From: Filimonas effusa
GTDB lineage: Bacteria; Bacteroidota; Bacteroidia; Chitinophagales; Chitinophagaceae
DNA: 64,000 nt
Direction of reading: 5' to 3'
Assembly: GCF_004118675.1 (NCBI RefSeq)
Contig: NZ_SDHZ01000001.1
Location: 2,356,001-2,420,000, forward strand
The notes beneath the pieces were generated by a model that saw only the letters and a list, made by a program, of their open reading frames with translations, ran no database searches and had not been told where the DNA came from. The position numbers and the translations under genes were made by a program. Position 1 is the first letter of the stretch; each line of letters begins with the position of its first letter. Below are positions 1 through 9,863 of this stretch, in pieces.

Positions 1-3000
1 CTGTAATATTGCGTAAGATAGCTGCTGACAGTAGGCTTCAGGAATACATTACCAAACTGGTAAGTAAGCATGGCATAAACCGTAAAGCTCTTATACTTGA
101 ACGAGGTATTGAGACCACCAAAGAAAGGTGCACTGGTACGTCCCGCATTTTTCAGATCTGCAAAAGCAAGATAGGTACTGCTTCCCACCGTATCGCCATT
201 GGCGTTGTAGGTTCTTGTATTACCGGCAGCATTCAGCCCTGCATTACGGAATACCATTAGTTTATCCGTTGCAAATCCTGCCAGTTGCCCGATAGAATAT
301 ACATTATAAGACTTGGTATAAGCCGAAAGCGCAGAAGTATCGAAACGGCTGTCGGTTACCTTATTGGTATTATAAGAGAACGTAAGTCCAGCACTCCAGC
401 TCCAGTCTTTTTTAGAGAACATGACACCGTTCAGGCTCATGTCAACACCTTTGCCGGATAAGGTAGCCGTATTGCGCACGAGGGTTGTACCACTGTAAAC
501 AGAACCATTCACCAATCCTGCATAAGCTGGATTTATAGGAAAACCATATACAAGGTTCCTTCCGTCTTTATTATAAAAATCAATAGCACCGCTGATCCTG
601 TTATCCAGGAATCCGAAATCCAGCGCAATGTTGGTAACATATGTTTTCTCCCAGCTCAATTGAGGATTAGCCAGGTTGATAACGGAAGAATAAGGCAATC
701 CCGTTACGGGGTCGGGAGAACCACCTACAGCCACATAAGTATAGGGAAACTGATCAGGAGCAATATTACCATTTACACCATAAGTAAGACGCAGTCCCAG
801 ATTGCTTATCCATGTAAGTGGCTTCATGAATTCTTCCTTCGAAATCGCCCATTTAGCACCGGTAGACCACGCCGGAGTAGCACGGTATTTCCGGTCAAGA
901 CCAAAGTTATTATAGTCGTCGTAACGTACACTCGCAGAAAGAGAATACTTATTTAGCAGCGTGTACGCCGCGTTACTGAAATAAGAAAGATAACGGCGCC
1001 TTTTATCGGTATAGGTGGGCGCTCCGCCAATACTGGTTGAATAACCTGCCGGAGAATAATACGCGTAGGAACCAAAGTTTACAGGTGTTGAGATACCGGT
1101 TTGCGGATTATAACCATAAATAGTGTTTGTTGCTCCTGTAATTTGTGTTTGCCTGATCTCGCTGCCTGCAATTACATTCAGTTGGTGAATACGGTTAATC
1201 ACCTTATTATAAGAAAGCTGTCCACGCAACGCATAGTTATTCACTTTTACATCGCTCTGGGAAAGAATGCCTGTACCGTCAGGTAATATCAGCTGCTGCT
1301 CCGTTGGCGCCGAAGGATAGTAAGCACTATTAACGGTGTTTCTGAAATAGTAAGTACGCGGATCATAATAATTTTTTGCGCCACCGAAAGACCGCTCGTT
1401 CGTGTACATTACACTCGCCTCAAGCCCTTTGTAAACAGGCACTTTCAAATCGATATTGGCTACATAGTTATTATCATTACTGGTATTATCGCCATAGTTC
1501 AGCTCATCCATATAGTTATAGGTCCAGGAACGGTAACCAGAAACAGTGCGTGTCCAGTCCGGGTTCGTTCTGTCGTAATTGATACCTTTCCCGTTTTCAT
1601 CTGTTATCAACTGGTAAGGCAACAAAGGCGAATTGTTGGCATTAAATAGTGAAGTAAGCGCAAGACCATTGTTATTGAGCTTAAAGAAAGATCCTTTGAA
1701 GCTCGTTGTAAGCGTTGCTATCTTAAACAGTTTCCAGTTGTTGTTAAAAGTCAGTGTAAGGCGACTACCATCCGACCTTCTTGTATTAGGTCTTTCCTTA
1801 CTGTAAGAAGCAGAATAGAAATAGCTGGAATAGTTGTTGCCACCACTTACAGACAGGTTATACTGCTGCGAATTGGCGGGTTGCAGAATATACTTGTTGA
1901 TCTGATCGTAGTTGTTGATACGGGACAAGGAATCGATAGAGGCGTCGTAGGCCGCCTGGGAAATTAAACCGGCCTGTCTTTTTAATGCCAGCGCAGAAGC
2001 CGGTGCAGGATAGTAAACCGCGGTATTATAGCTGGAAGCATTGATATTAGTAGCATTCAGGTAACCACGGCGAACCAGTTCCGTTTCATAATCTATCATT
2101 TCAGCGGAGTTCATCATATGCAGGTAACCGACATCCGGCTTGCCCGCAATAGAAGCGTTGGCCGAAAAAGAAATGGAAGGCACCTGGTTGGCGCGCCCTT
2201 TTTTGGTAGTAATAACCATCACCCCATTGGCAGCACGTACGCCCCAGATAGAAGCTGCTGCCGCATCTTTAAGAAAACTGATACTTTCTATATCATCGGG
2301 GTTGAGCGTAGAGATATCCATTTCGGTGATAGCGCCATCAAGCACTACCAGCGGAAAAGTCTCCGCATTGAAAGTACTGGTACCCCTGATGGCCATATCG
2401 TAGTCGTTTCTGCCCGTTGTACGCGTGGCGCTGGAGGCAGAACGCAGGTTACCGGAGCCAGCATAAACAAAACTCCTGTCCCCTCCCCTCACATTGATCT
2501 TTACACCGGGAATCATGCCCTCGATACGCTGGATAACGTTAGGCACCGGCACCTTTTCTATTTCCTTCGCACTAATAGTAGAAAAAGAGCCTGTAGCCCT
2601 TTCTTTGGGCAACTGCTGCAAACCGGTGCTAACCACCACTACTTCATCCAGTGTATTCTTGCTATCAGGCAGCATTTGTACAGTGATGCTGTTACGGCCG
2701 TTCACACCCACTGTTTCGGTAAGAAAGCCTACATAAGTAAATACCAGCGTGTCGTTAGAAGAAACGTTGGAAACAAGGAATTCCCCCCTGTCCGAAGTCT
2801 GGCTGCCATTGTTGGAACCCTTTACCCAGATATTCACAAAAGGAAGTGGGGTTCCTCTTAAATCAGTAACCAAACCACGCACCGTTTGTTTCACGGGTGC
2901 CTGTCCCATGTTAACCACTACTTCAATCTCCCTGGAAGGTGCAGGCGTATTACCCTGGAAGAAGCTGGCACTGCGGGCTACAATAGAATATGCATTATTG

Positions 3001-3278
3001 CTGACATACAGGAAGATCAGGTTATTAGGATAGAGCAGGCTCTTCAGTATCTCCGGAACCGTTTCGCCTTTAAGCGCCTCTTCCGTTGTAAACTTTCCTT
3101 CCAGCAGGTTATGTTCGTAAGCAAATTTTGTCCCGAACTTTTTCTCTACTGCTTCTATCGCCTGTTTTAAGGAAATACGTTTTGCTTTCTGTTGCTGGGC
3201 TTCAGCAGATTTACTTCCCACGATCACCGGAAACAGCAGCAAACAAAACCTAAGCAGATAAACAGTTGTTTGTCTCAT
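1..3278 (-). CDS. SusC/RagA-type TonB-dependent receptor with STN domain (C-terminus outside window)
   Basis: Outer-membrane TonB-dependent transporter that would import a glycan oligomer together with a SusD partner. The ATG at 3278 opens a signal peptide. A secretin/TonB short N-terminal (STN) domain follows at about residues 28-80 (ISLKQAIEAVEKKFGTKFAY). Next come a carboxypeptidase-regulatory-like beta-sandwich (about 115-195, with FTYVGF), a TonB-box-like LDEVVVVSTG, the plug, and a long run of aromatic-rich beta-barrel strands. About 1,092 codons are visible, and the stop and presumably susD lie left of the window. The STN domain plus the adjacent ECF sigma and FecR genes upstream indicate a trans-envelope signalling transducer that controls its own expression. 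The substrate cannot be read from the sequence. Confidence 0.93.
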   Translation of the reverse strand, partial: MRQTTVYLLRFCLLLFPVIVGSKSAEAQQQKAKRISLKQAIEAVEKKFGTKFAYEHNLLEGKFTTEEALKGETVPEILKSLLYPNNLIFLYVSNNAYSIVARSASFFQGNTPAPSREIEVVVNMGQAPVKQTVRGLVTDLRGTPLPFVNIWVKGSNNGSQTSDRGEFLVSNVSSNDTLVFTYVGFLTETVGVNGRNSITVQMLPDSKNTLDEVVVVSTGLQQLPKERATGSFSTISAKEIEKVPVPNVIQRIEGMIPGVKINVRGGDRSFVYAGSGNLRSASSATRTTGRNDYDMAIRGTSTFNAETFPLVVLDGAITEMDISTLNPDDIESISFLKDAAAASIWGVRAANGVMVITTKKGRANQVPSISFSANASIAGKPDVGYLHMMNSAEMIDYETELVRRGYLNATNINASSYNTAVYYPAPASALALKRQAGLISQAAYDASIDSLSRINNYDQINKYILQPANSQQYNLSVSGGNNYSSYFYSASYSKERPNTRRSDGSRLTLTFNNNWKLFKIATLTTSFKGSFFKLNNNGLALTSLFNANNSPLLPYQLITDENGKGINYDRTNPDWTRTVSGYRSWTYNYMDELNYGDNTSNDNNYVANIDLKVPVYKGLEASVMYTNERSFGGAKNYYDPRTYYFRNTVNSAYYPSAPTEQQLILPDGTGILSQSDVKVNNYALRGQLSYNKVINRIHQLNVIAGSEIRQTQITGATNTIYGYNPQTGISTPVNFGSYAYYSPAGYSTSIGGAPTYTDKRRRYLSYFSNAAYTLLNKYSLSASVRYDDYNNFGLDRKYRATPAWSTGAKWAISKEEFMKPLTWISNLGLRLTYGVNGNIAPDQFPYTYVAVGGSPDPVTGLPYSSVINLANPQLSWEKTYVTNIALDFGFLDNRISGAIDFYNKDGRNLVYGFPINPAYAGLVNGSVYSGTTLVRNTATLSGKGVDMSLNGVMFSKKDWSWSAGLTFSYNTNKVTDSRFDTSALSAYTKSYNVYSIGQLAGFATDKLMVFRNAGLNAAGNTRTYNANGDTVGSSTYLAFADLKNAGRTSAPFFGGLNTSFKYKSFTVYAMLTYQFGNVFLKPTVSSYLTQYY

Positions 3279-3315
3279 ACTTTTTTAAAAGTTTTAAATC
3301 AGCAGTATGAAAGCC

Positions 3316-4329
3316 TTACCTCGATTTCAGGTAAATAAGCTTCCCGTTTCGCTCTATATCGGTATTCAGAATGTTGGCCAACATGAACAGCAGATTGTCC
3401 TCTGCTCCTATTGAAATAGTACCGTCTATAGTTTTTTTGGCAAGGGCCGGATTGTCTAGTACAATCCTGTACCCATACGTATCTTCATAATTATTGATAA
3501 TATCCTGAACGCTCATGCCATGTGCAATGATCTTGCTATCGATCCATGCAGCAGGCTGGTTGGTCAGTTCGTTGACATGAGTGGTAATCAACGAATCGTT
3601 TACCAGCCTTACAGCGGCACCCTGCTCCAACAATACGGGATTACCCTGCCGGCTATTGGTTACACTGATCTTTCCTTTAATCAGTGACACCGCTATTTCG
3701 TTCCGGCGTTGTTTAATATTGAATGTAGTACCCAATACCTGTACCTGTAACGGCCCGGCATAGGCTATAAAACGTTCCCCGGGCGCTATATGACTGGTAT
3801 CGCGGTTGATATGAGCCACCTCGAATAAAGCCTCTCCTTTCAACCATACTTCCCTTTTGTTCCGCAACCACCAGGCATGATAATAGGTTAAGGATGAATT
3901 GGCATTCAGGGTAATGATGCTATGATCGGGCAATTCTACCCTGCGGTGTTCGCCGAGCTGCGTGCTTATGACCACTGGCGTACGGTAATACCATACCGAT
4001 GCAGCCACCAACGCCAGGCAGGCCGCAGCACTTGCCGTCCAGAACCGGATACGGCGGATACGCGTTATCCTCCTTTCCTCAGCACCAATACCAGCCCTTA
4101 TTCCAGCCAGCATGGTACTTTCAAATGCGTCATCGGGCCTGATACGTTCGGCGCTTAGCACGGCATAGAGATATTGCTGCGCTTCGTTAAAAGCAGGCAT
4201 ACTCGCAGGATTGGTTTGCAACCACTGCTCCCATTGCGCAACCACAGCCGGTTCCGCATCTCTTATATAAAGGATGAAGAAGTTGTCATCTAAAAAATCA
4301 GCAGCAGTATAGTCGTTATATTTCTCCAC
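3316..4329 (-). CDS. FecR-family anti-sigma factor
   Basis: Inner-membrane anti-sigma regulator that passes the SusC signal to the ECF sigma factor encoded just upstream. An N-terminal cytoplasmic segment (YNDYTAADFLDDNFF) is followed by one transmembrane helix near residues 97-115, the FecR core (LPDHSIITLNANSSLTYY, VWLKGEALFEV) and a C-terminal DUF4974-like domain (SVQDIINNYEDTYGYRI). I prefer the GTG at 4329 (start VEKYNDY), which has a purine-rich AAAGAGA a few bases upstream. A longer frame reaches an ATG at 4395, but its extra 22 residues are unlike the family. The 174-bp gap to the sigma gene contains a small hairpin at 4444-4462. Confidence 0.9.
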   Translation of the reverse strand: MEKYNDYTAADFLDDNFFILYIRDAEPAVVAQWEQWLQTNPASMPAFNEAQQYLYAVLSAERIRPDDAFESTMLAGIRAGIGAEERRITRIRRIRFWTASAAACLALVAASVWYYRTPVVISTQLGEHRRVELPDHSIITLNANSSLTYYHAWWLRNKREVWLKGEALFEVAHINRDTSHIAPGERFIAYAGPLQVQVLGTTFNIKQRRNEIAVSLIKGKISVTNSRQGNPVLLEQGAAVRLVNDSLITTHVNELTNQPAAWIDSKIIAHGMSVQDIINNYEDTYGYRIVLDNPALAKKTIDGTISIGAEDNLLFMLANILNTDIERNGKLIYLKSR

Positions 4330-4503
4330 GCAGTATCTCTTTATATGCCTTGTAAATACAAACAACAAAACCTGCGGAATTACCCCACAGGACAAAAGAT
4401 TTCTTCATATTATTTTGATTATAATATCTAAAACACTCTTTGATTTGCTATTGACTAGCAAAATCACGGCGTTATTTTTCGGGTTTTATTGGTCAGAGCG
4501 GGT

Positions 4504-5100
4504 TTATTTCATGAAGTATAACCTGCAAACAGCAAGTAATACGAGGATATCGTTCTTCGGAAGGTTGAGAATCTCTTTCAGGGCGTCGATCGCCCTGTAG
4601 TTGAGCTTATAAATGCCTTTTACGGAAATATCCATGAGCTGCGCTATTTGCTCATAGTCCATTTCTTCGAAATAACGTAGGTAAAGCACCTCTTTCTGGC
4701 GGCCGGTAAGCTGGTTGAGCGCTGCCATGAGACGGATGGTTTGCTCATCGGGCTGACGGGAAGGCGGGAGCTCCTGCTCCACGAAGTTCATTTTAAAGAA
4801 AGCATTTTCTTCGAGTTCTACAACCGGGGTACGGGCTTTCCTGATATCCGAGTTCAGCAGCAGATTTTTCAGGGCGGCCATGAGATAGTACTTGATATTC
4901 GTGGTGGCACTAATGGAGTTCCGTTTTGTCCAGAGCCTTACAAAAAGGTCCTGGATGCAGTCTTTTACCAGGTCCTCGTCATCGGCCTTACGCATACCAT
5001 ACTCATAAAGATTTTTATGATATAAGGCATAGATGGCTTCAAACGATTCCCTGTTACCGTTTAAAAACTCATTCCATAAAGTACTGTCCTCTTTTCTCAA
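4504..5100 (-). CDS. ECF RNA polymerase sigma factor
   Basis: Extracytoplasmic-function sigma-70 family factor of the Bacteroidota type that pairs with FecR. The 198-residue protein has a region 2 (SFEAIYALYHKNLYEYG, DCIQDLFVRLW) and a region 4 helix-turn-helix (LTGRQKEVLYLRYFEEMDYE, then SVKGIYKLNYRAIDALK). It is first in the sigma-FecR-SusC set on the minus strand. It is expected to be held inactive by the FecR protein until the receptor binds its ligand, then to drive the receptor operon. The 165 bp upstream, back to the rhamnose mutarotase gene, should hold its promoter; I could not identify a convincing consensus there. Confidence 0.93.
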   Translation of the reverse strand: MRKEDSTLWNEFLNGNRESFEAIYALYHKNLYEYGMRKADDEDLVKDCIQDLFVRLWTKRNSISATTNIKYYLMAALKNLLLNSDIRKARTPVVELEENAFFKMNFVEQELPPSRQPDEQTIRLMAALNQLTGRQKEVLYLRYFEEMDYEQIAQLMDISVKGIYKLNYRAIDALKEILNLPKNDILVLLAVCRLYFMK

Positions 5101-5265
5101 GACAGTAAAGATAATTAAAAAAGCAGGCGGCCCCCTTGTTCCCCGCCAAAGAACCGGATCACAAAATGGGAACTAACCTGGCGTTAATCGCCGGTTCTCA
5201 AATGCTGCAGTTTATCCATCTTATCCGCAGCAAACAGAAACAAGCGGCCGCAGGCCAATATTAGG

Positions 5266-5577
5266 CTAATCGAGATGGAATACCCTCGTGAGCGGCGTAG
5301 TTTGTGGCGAAAAGTCGGAATTGGTTTCCATGATGTCCGACATATATGCCCACCATTCCTGCACCAGCTCGTTATCACCAAGACTTTGTGACGAAGTACC
5401 CGAGCAGTATTGCACTCCAAAGAGTGTTCCCGTAGTTTCATCACAAAAGATATCATAATCGCTGATACCCGATTTCTGTATTAAGGTTGCGAGACTTGGC
5501 CAGATAGCATCATGGCGCTTTTGATATTCGGCGAGGCAACCAGGTTTTAACTGCATTTTAAAAGCAATCCTTTTCAT
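5266..5577 (-). CDS. rhaM: L-rhamnose mutarotase
   Basis: Interconverts the alpha and beta anomers of L-rhamnose so that the sugar released by hydrolases can enter catabolism. At 103 residues it is the normal family length, a single ferredoxin-like alpha/beta fold (RIAFKMQLKPGCLAEYQKRH at the N-terminus, EWWAYMSDIMETN near the end). It is the last gene of the minus-strand operon and starts 12 bp after the DUF2264 gene. Its presence is the strongest single hint that this operon liberates L-rhamnose. No rhamnose isomerase, kinase or aldolase lies in the window, so the rest of that pathway must be elsewhere. Confidence 0.9.
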   Translation of the reverse strand: MKRIAFKMQLKPGCLAEYQKRHDAIWPSLATLIQKSGISDYDIFCDETTGTLFGVQYCSGTSSQSLGDNELVQEWWAYMSDIMETNSDFSPQTTPLTRVFHLD

Positions 5578-5589
5578 ATGGCTTAGGTT

Positions 5590-7644
5590 TTAGTATTCTA
5601 CTGAATGCGTAGCTCCATCTCTCATCACCAGCTTCACAGACTTTTTATCCTTGGCAATCTCTATTTTTTTAACAGGCATTAATTCTTCATCGGTCCAGCG
5701 CTGGCCTGATTTCTTCCATAGCATTAAGGTAGCATAAATAGCGGGATTTTCAGCGGCCGGAGCAGCAATTGCAGTAACATTTATGACTTTGCTGATACGG
5801 CTCACCGGGTGAATACCTTCCGCCTTCTGCACCACTGTTTTCTGCCATCCTTGCAATGGTATCATAGCAAGCTGATAAACACCGTTATCGATAATTTTTA
5901 TCTCGTATTGTTTTAGCTTACGCGTCGTTTCCGTAATGTTCCCCTTTAATTGGGGGAGTGCATAATGCCCCAATACCATGTTTACACTGTCCGAACTGAT
6001 ATTTCTGTCGATACGCAGAATGCCATTGGGTAGCGGCAGATCAGCTAAGTTGAAACGCACTGCCGGATTGGTTTCAAGTTCCGCATCACGGTAGTAAATA
6101 CCCTTATCAAATTTTTTAAAGTTATAAAGACGCCAGGGTTCCCAGAACTTATCTTTATTCAGGAAAATATAATTCATGGCAACAACACCTTCGGCACTAT
6201 CCGATTGCCAGGGAAAGGCGCTGTTATAAGATAAGCGGTTATAGTTCTCGCTGGCGCGGAAAGGCTCATTCGCTTTAATCGCCTTTACATGACACCAGGC
6301 CCGGATCTCAGAAGCGCCGATATTAGGATAATCGGTAATCAGGATATTGGAACTGTCCTGGAATTTATGATATATATTCCCTTCTTTCAATTCAGTTCCC
6401 CATGCACCTTCATTTTCTTTGGCCGTCCAGAATGGACTGCTTTCCGGTACCAGCAAACCCAGGAAAAGTTTACCCATCCAATAAACACTGCCACGGCAGC
6501 TATAAGGCTGAACAGCAGGTTCGTAAGCGCCATAAAAACCAAGCGTGGGTACGTTATCTTCCAGGAACTCGGGATTTTGAAGAAACTGCAGCATAACACC
6601 CGATGCAATCCTGCGCATCCAGCCATAGTTCACACCCGTATCTTTCACAAGCCCCATTAACGGAAATGGAATGGCCGACCCGAAACGATAACTCATACTA
6701 CGCCCCCACATGATCATTTCCCCATTCCTGCTGAAGAGATAGGGATAGCTGGATTTCAACTCACGAAAATTACTTTCAAAGATTTCAGCCTCACGCGGGA
6801 AATATTTCTTACCATAGAGTTCCGCCCATATAGGCCCGTACATCTGGAAAGCCCACATACTGTAATAATCGTACGCAGGTGCATCGTTATACCACCCATT
6901 GCCGCGATAATGAGCAAGTGACTTATCGATATATTCCTTTAATAATTTTTCATTAACAGGATATCCTTTGTCTTTAAAGAAACTTAGCACAAAAATATTG
7001 AAGAACTTCCAGTTGGAGCCAACAGTGGGGCCATCGCCATAACTGATCATGGTTTGGGCAAGCAGATCTTTTTGTTGTTGTGGCAAAGGCTCCCAAAGGA
7101 CTTCAGGGATTACAGAGAGAGAAACAGCCAGCGCACCAAACTCTACCAGGGTTTGTGTAGGCCAGGTAATACTACCACGGGGTCTTATATAAGCGGTACT
7201 GTTGGAATCAAGTAACTGGCTAATATGATAACGATAGTAATCGGCAACTTTAATATTGTTGACGGTAAGCGAAGGATCTTCCTTTAACAGCGGCACCGCA
7301 ATGAATAACGTACGGCAAAGGCCTTCCAGCAGCTCCGTTCTGTCGATACCCGGCTTACGCGGATAACTTTTACCCGGTTGTTTGGGAAACTTCATCGGAT
7401 CCTCTATCGAATGGATATAACTGAATGCGCCCTGAAGTAAATATAAAGCCGCGTCTTTCCAGTGCTGACGCGTTACGCCTGTCAGCGGACTTGTATTCCA
7501 GTCAGGCTTCTCGATCCGGAAAACAGTTTTTTCTTCAGGCATGGTATGGAGAGCACTACTGGAAACAACTGTAGCCGACTGGGCAAAAACACCAGGGCCG
7601 CCACAGCAGGCAAGTAATAATATGTAACAAATAAACTTTTTCAT
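5590..7644 (-). CDS. DUF2264-domain secreted protein (GH154-like, candidate glucuronidase)
   Basis: A 684-residue exported protein with a signal peptide (MKKFICYILLLACCGGPG..AQ). I chose the ATG at 7644 because the longer frame starts at a GTG overlapping the previous gene and would put 17 residues before the signal peptide. An alpha/alpha-barrel-like N-terminal half (about 45-420, rich in W/Y, e.g. NGWYNDAPAYDYYSMWAF) precedes a beta-rich C-terminal half. The pattern matches DUF2264, which I associate with CAZy family GH154, where a beta-glucuronidase acting on arabinogalactan has been described. The exact substrate here is inferred from neighbours (rhaM, GH105, BNR_4). I did not identify catalytic residues. 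Confidence 0.72.
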   Translation of the reverse strand: MKKFICYILLLACCGGPGVFAQSATVVSSSALHTMPEEKTVFRIEKPDWNTSPLTGVTRQHWKDAALYLLQGAFSYIHSIEDPMKFPKQPGKSYPRKPGIDRTELLEGLCRTLFIAVPLLKEDPSLTVNNIKVADYYRYHISQLLDSNSTAYIRPRGSITWPTQTLVEFGALAVSLSVIPEVLWEPLPQQQKDLLAQTMISYGDGPTVGSNWKFFNIFVLSFFKDKGYPVNEKLLKEYIDKSLAHYRGNGWYNDAPAYDYYSMWAFQMYGPIWAELYGKKYFPREAEIFESNFRELKSSYPYLFSRNGEMIMWGRSMSYRFGSAIPFPLMGLVKDTGVNYGWMRRIASGVMLQFLQNPEFLEDNVPTLGFYGAYEPAVQPYSCRGSVYWMGKLFLGLLVPESSPFWTAKENEGAWGTELKEGNIYHKFQDSSNILITDYPNIGASEIRAWCHVKAIKANEPFRASENYNRLSYNSAFPWQSDSAEGVVAMNYIFLNKDKFWEPWRLYNFKKFDKGIYYRDAELETNPAVRFNLADLPLPNGILRIDRNISSDSVNMVLGHYALPQLKGNITETTRKLKQYEIKIIDNGVYQLAMIPLQGWQKTVVQKAEGIHPVSRISKVINVTAIAAPAAENPAIYATLMLWKKSGQRWTDEELMPVKKIEIAKDKKSVKLVMRDGATHSVEY

Positions 7645-7691
7645 TGCAATAAATGGTAGATGACTGAAATATTGGTATCCTTTCAAAAAGA

Positions 7692-8675
7692 TCACTCGGT
7701 CGCTTTTTGATAAACTCTTACATAATCCACCTCATACTTCCGGGGAAAGCTGGTATGGGAAGGATCGCCGCCATTCATACCACCTATAGCCATATTGATG
7801 AGCATATAATGCGGCTGCTGAAACGGGTTAAAACCACTGTTGTCTTTATTGGCCAGCTCACTCATCTCAACCTTATTCAATAACTGATCGTCAACATAAA
7901 GCGCAACATACTCTTTGGTCCAATCCATACGCCAGATATGAAATTGTTCCGCCCAGGCTTTGCCGCCGAGCGAATCCACCTTATAAGTATTACTGAACCA
8001 ATGTGCATTCCTGTTAGCTCCCAGGCAGGCGATGTTGGCGAGCAGCCTGCCCTTATAATACTCCATGATATCTATTTCCCCATTGGCAGGCCAGGGCTTG
8101 CTCACACCCAATGTCCACCAGGCAGGCCAGATGCCTTCACTGATGTCTATCCTGGCTTTAAGCTCAAAGCGGCCATAAAGCCATTCTCCTTTGCCGCGGG
8201 TTAGAATGCAGGATGAAGTGTAGTCGATATCCGGCCGGCTCTTGCGCCAGTCCCTGCTACCCTCTTTATAACCGGGATTAGGTTGTTTTGTTTTTTGGGC
8301 TTCAATAACCAGCATACCGTTGCCGCAGTTCGCATTATCAGGCTGGTACCACTGTAGTTCATTATTCCTGACAAAGCCATATTCATAGCCCCATTTGGCA
8401 GAATCCGGCTTACCATTATTATTGAATTCATCCGACCATACCAGGCGATAACCATCGTCTGGTTGTGAAGCGCCTTCTGCAACTGATGCGGCTTGCAACA
8501 TGCCGGGGCGCGCAACAACTGCTTCAGCTTTGGATACCTGGTGTGCTGTGACAACCGCCGTACCACGGGGAGCATCGGCTGCAGTGGCAACTACTGCATT
8601 TTGTTGCGCGCTGCAGGCAACAAAGCTCAGCACAGCCGACGCAAGTAATAAGTTTATTTGTATCATACCAATCAT
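7692..8675 (-). CDS. GH16 family endo-beta-glycanase lipoprotein
   Basis: Retaining endo-beta-1,3-glucanase or galactanase-type hydrolase of family GH16. The beta-jelly-roll catalytic domain spans about residues 75-325 (LVWSDEFNNNGKPDSAKWGY at its start), and the signature GEIDIMEY carries the nucleophile and acid/base glutamates. The N-terminus is a lipoprotein leader ending FVACSAQ. The ATG at 8675 comes one base after the GH105 stop; an ATG at 8666 is an alternative. A low-complexity Ala/Val-rich linker separates the lipobox from the domain. Specificity (laminarin versus beta-1,3-galactan) cannot be decided by eye; the rhamnose/glucuronate context favours a galactan backbone. Confidence 0.9.
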   Translation of the reverse strand: MIGMIQINLLLASAVLSFVACSAQQNAVVATAADAPRGTAVVTAHQVSKAEAVVARPGMLQAASVAEGASQPDDGYRLVWSDEFNNNGKPDSAKWGYEYGFVRNNELQWYQPDNANCGNGMLVIEAQKTKQPNPGYKEGSRDWRKSRPDIDYTSSCILTRGKGEWLYGRFELKARIDISEGIWPAWWTLGVSKPWPANGEIDIMEYYKGRLLANIACLGANRNAHWFSNTYKVDSLGGKAWAEQFHIWRMDWTKEYVALYVDDQLLNKVEMSELANKDNSGFNPFQQPHYMLINMAIGGMNGGDPSHTSFPRKYEVDYVRVYQKATE

Positions 8676-8676
8676 T

Positions 8677-9861
8677 TTAATAAGCAGTTTTACCACCCAA
8701 AAAGCGATACATTTCACAGGATGCCAGCAGGAAAGCCCCTACACCGAAATTGGCTGTAGAATTCACATTCACTACCTGTCCGGGAATAGCCCTGTCTCCT
8801 ATAGGCTGCACATACCCCACCTGTCCATTGGGTTGCAAGGCGGTCCGGGCAAGATAATTCCAGCCTTTCAGCGCAACAGGCAGATATTCTTTTTTATCTA
8901 GTATGCCATTGTTGATACCCCAGAGTAGTCCATAAGTAAAGAAGGCCGTCCCACTGGTTTCCGGACCTGGCGCATGCGCCGAATCAAGGATACTCCTGGA
9001 CCAATAGCCATCCGGCTGCTGCGACTTGCTAATGGCAGCGGCCAACTCTTTAAACCTGCTCACATAATGCTGACGATATTTATGACTGGCCGGCAGATCT
9101 TTTATCACCTTCGCCAATCCCGCGAATACCCATCCATCCCCTCTTGCCCAGAAGTCTTTTTTACCGTTAACAGATTTATGTTTGGGATACACATACCTGG
9201 CATCGCGATAATACAGGTGCTCCGAAGCATCGTACATGATACTGTCCGACCAGTTCAGGTATTCATGTAGTTTTTCAAGATAAAGCTCATTACCAGTCAC
9301 CTTATATAACTTGGTCATCACAGGCATTACCATATAAAGACCATCGACCCACCACCAGTAATCCCGGTTGGGAGTACTCATCTGGTATTCCATCACCTCG
9401 CGGGCACGGGCTATTTTGTGATCCTGTTTATCCAGATTATACAAATCGATATAGGTTTGAAAGCAGATCTGCCAATCACCGAACAACACATAATCATCCT
9501 TTTCGCCATATTGATATTTCCAGGCCGCTTTGTCGGCCGATTTCGCCCCCATCCATTTATTATGTTCTGCCCAGTCTTCGGAATACTTTTTATACTGCTC
9601 TTTCCCCGTTACAAAAAAAGCTTCCATGTTTCCCGTATGATAAGCCGCTTCATCCCAGAACGATCGTTGCTGCGGAGAATGTTGTTGCTGCCAGTGTTCG
9701 TTCACTTTTGTGATCACCTCCGTCACCTGGTCGGGAGTCCACCCCACGGAGTGGCTGCTTTTACGACTGCTGCCGCATGCCGTTATACAACAAGCTATTG
9801 TAATAACAGCTACATACCGGGCTATTGAAATCTTCGTGATAGCCATAACGTTCTTATTCAT
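8677..9861 (-). CDS. GH105 (YteR/YesR-like) unsaturated glycuronyl hydrolase lipoprotein
   Basis: Removes 4,5-unsaturated uronic acids from the non-reducing end of lyase products by hydrating the double bond. The (alpha/alpha)6-barrel motifs are visible: RDYWWWVDGLYMVMP near residue 170 with the expected catalytic Asp, DFWARGDGWVFAGL, and PETSGTAFFTYGLLWGI. The ATG at 9861 gives a lipoprotein leader ending ITACGSS, 2 bp after the BNR_4 stop, so the longer open frame is not used. Pairing with a BNR_4 protein mirrors known arabinogalactan loci, where a rhamnose-glucuronate lyase leaves an unsaturated glucuronate that GH105 removes. Confidence 0.88.
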   Translation of the reverse strand: MNKNVMAITKISIARYVAVITIACCITACGSSRKSSHSVGWTPDQVTEVITKVNEHWQQQHSPQQRSFWDEAAYHTGNMEAFFVTGKEQYKKYSEDWAEHNKWMGAKSADKAAWKYQYGEKDDYVLFGDWQICFQTYIDLYNLDKQDHKIARAREVMEYQMSTPNRDYWWWVDGLYMVMPVMTKLYKVTGNELYLEKLHEYLNWSDSIMYDASEHLYYRDARYVYPKHKSVNGKKDFWARGDGWVFAGLAKVIKDLPASHKYRQHYVSRFKELAAAISKSQQPDGYWSRSILDSAHAPGPETSGTAFFTYGLLWGINNGILDKKEYLPVALKGWNYLARTALQPNGQVGYVQPIGDRAIPGQVVNVNSTANFGVGAFLLASCEMYRFLGGKTAY

Positions 9862-9863
9862 AG

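Noticed and set aside
4444-4462. Hairpin TTTGCTA-TTGAC-TAGCAAA between sigma and FecR genes as a terminator
   Set aside because: AT-rich stem without T-run on the minus strand; noted only as a possible mRNA element.
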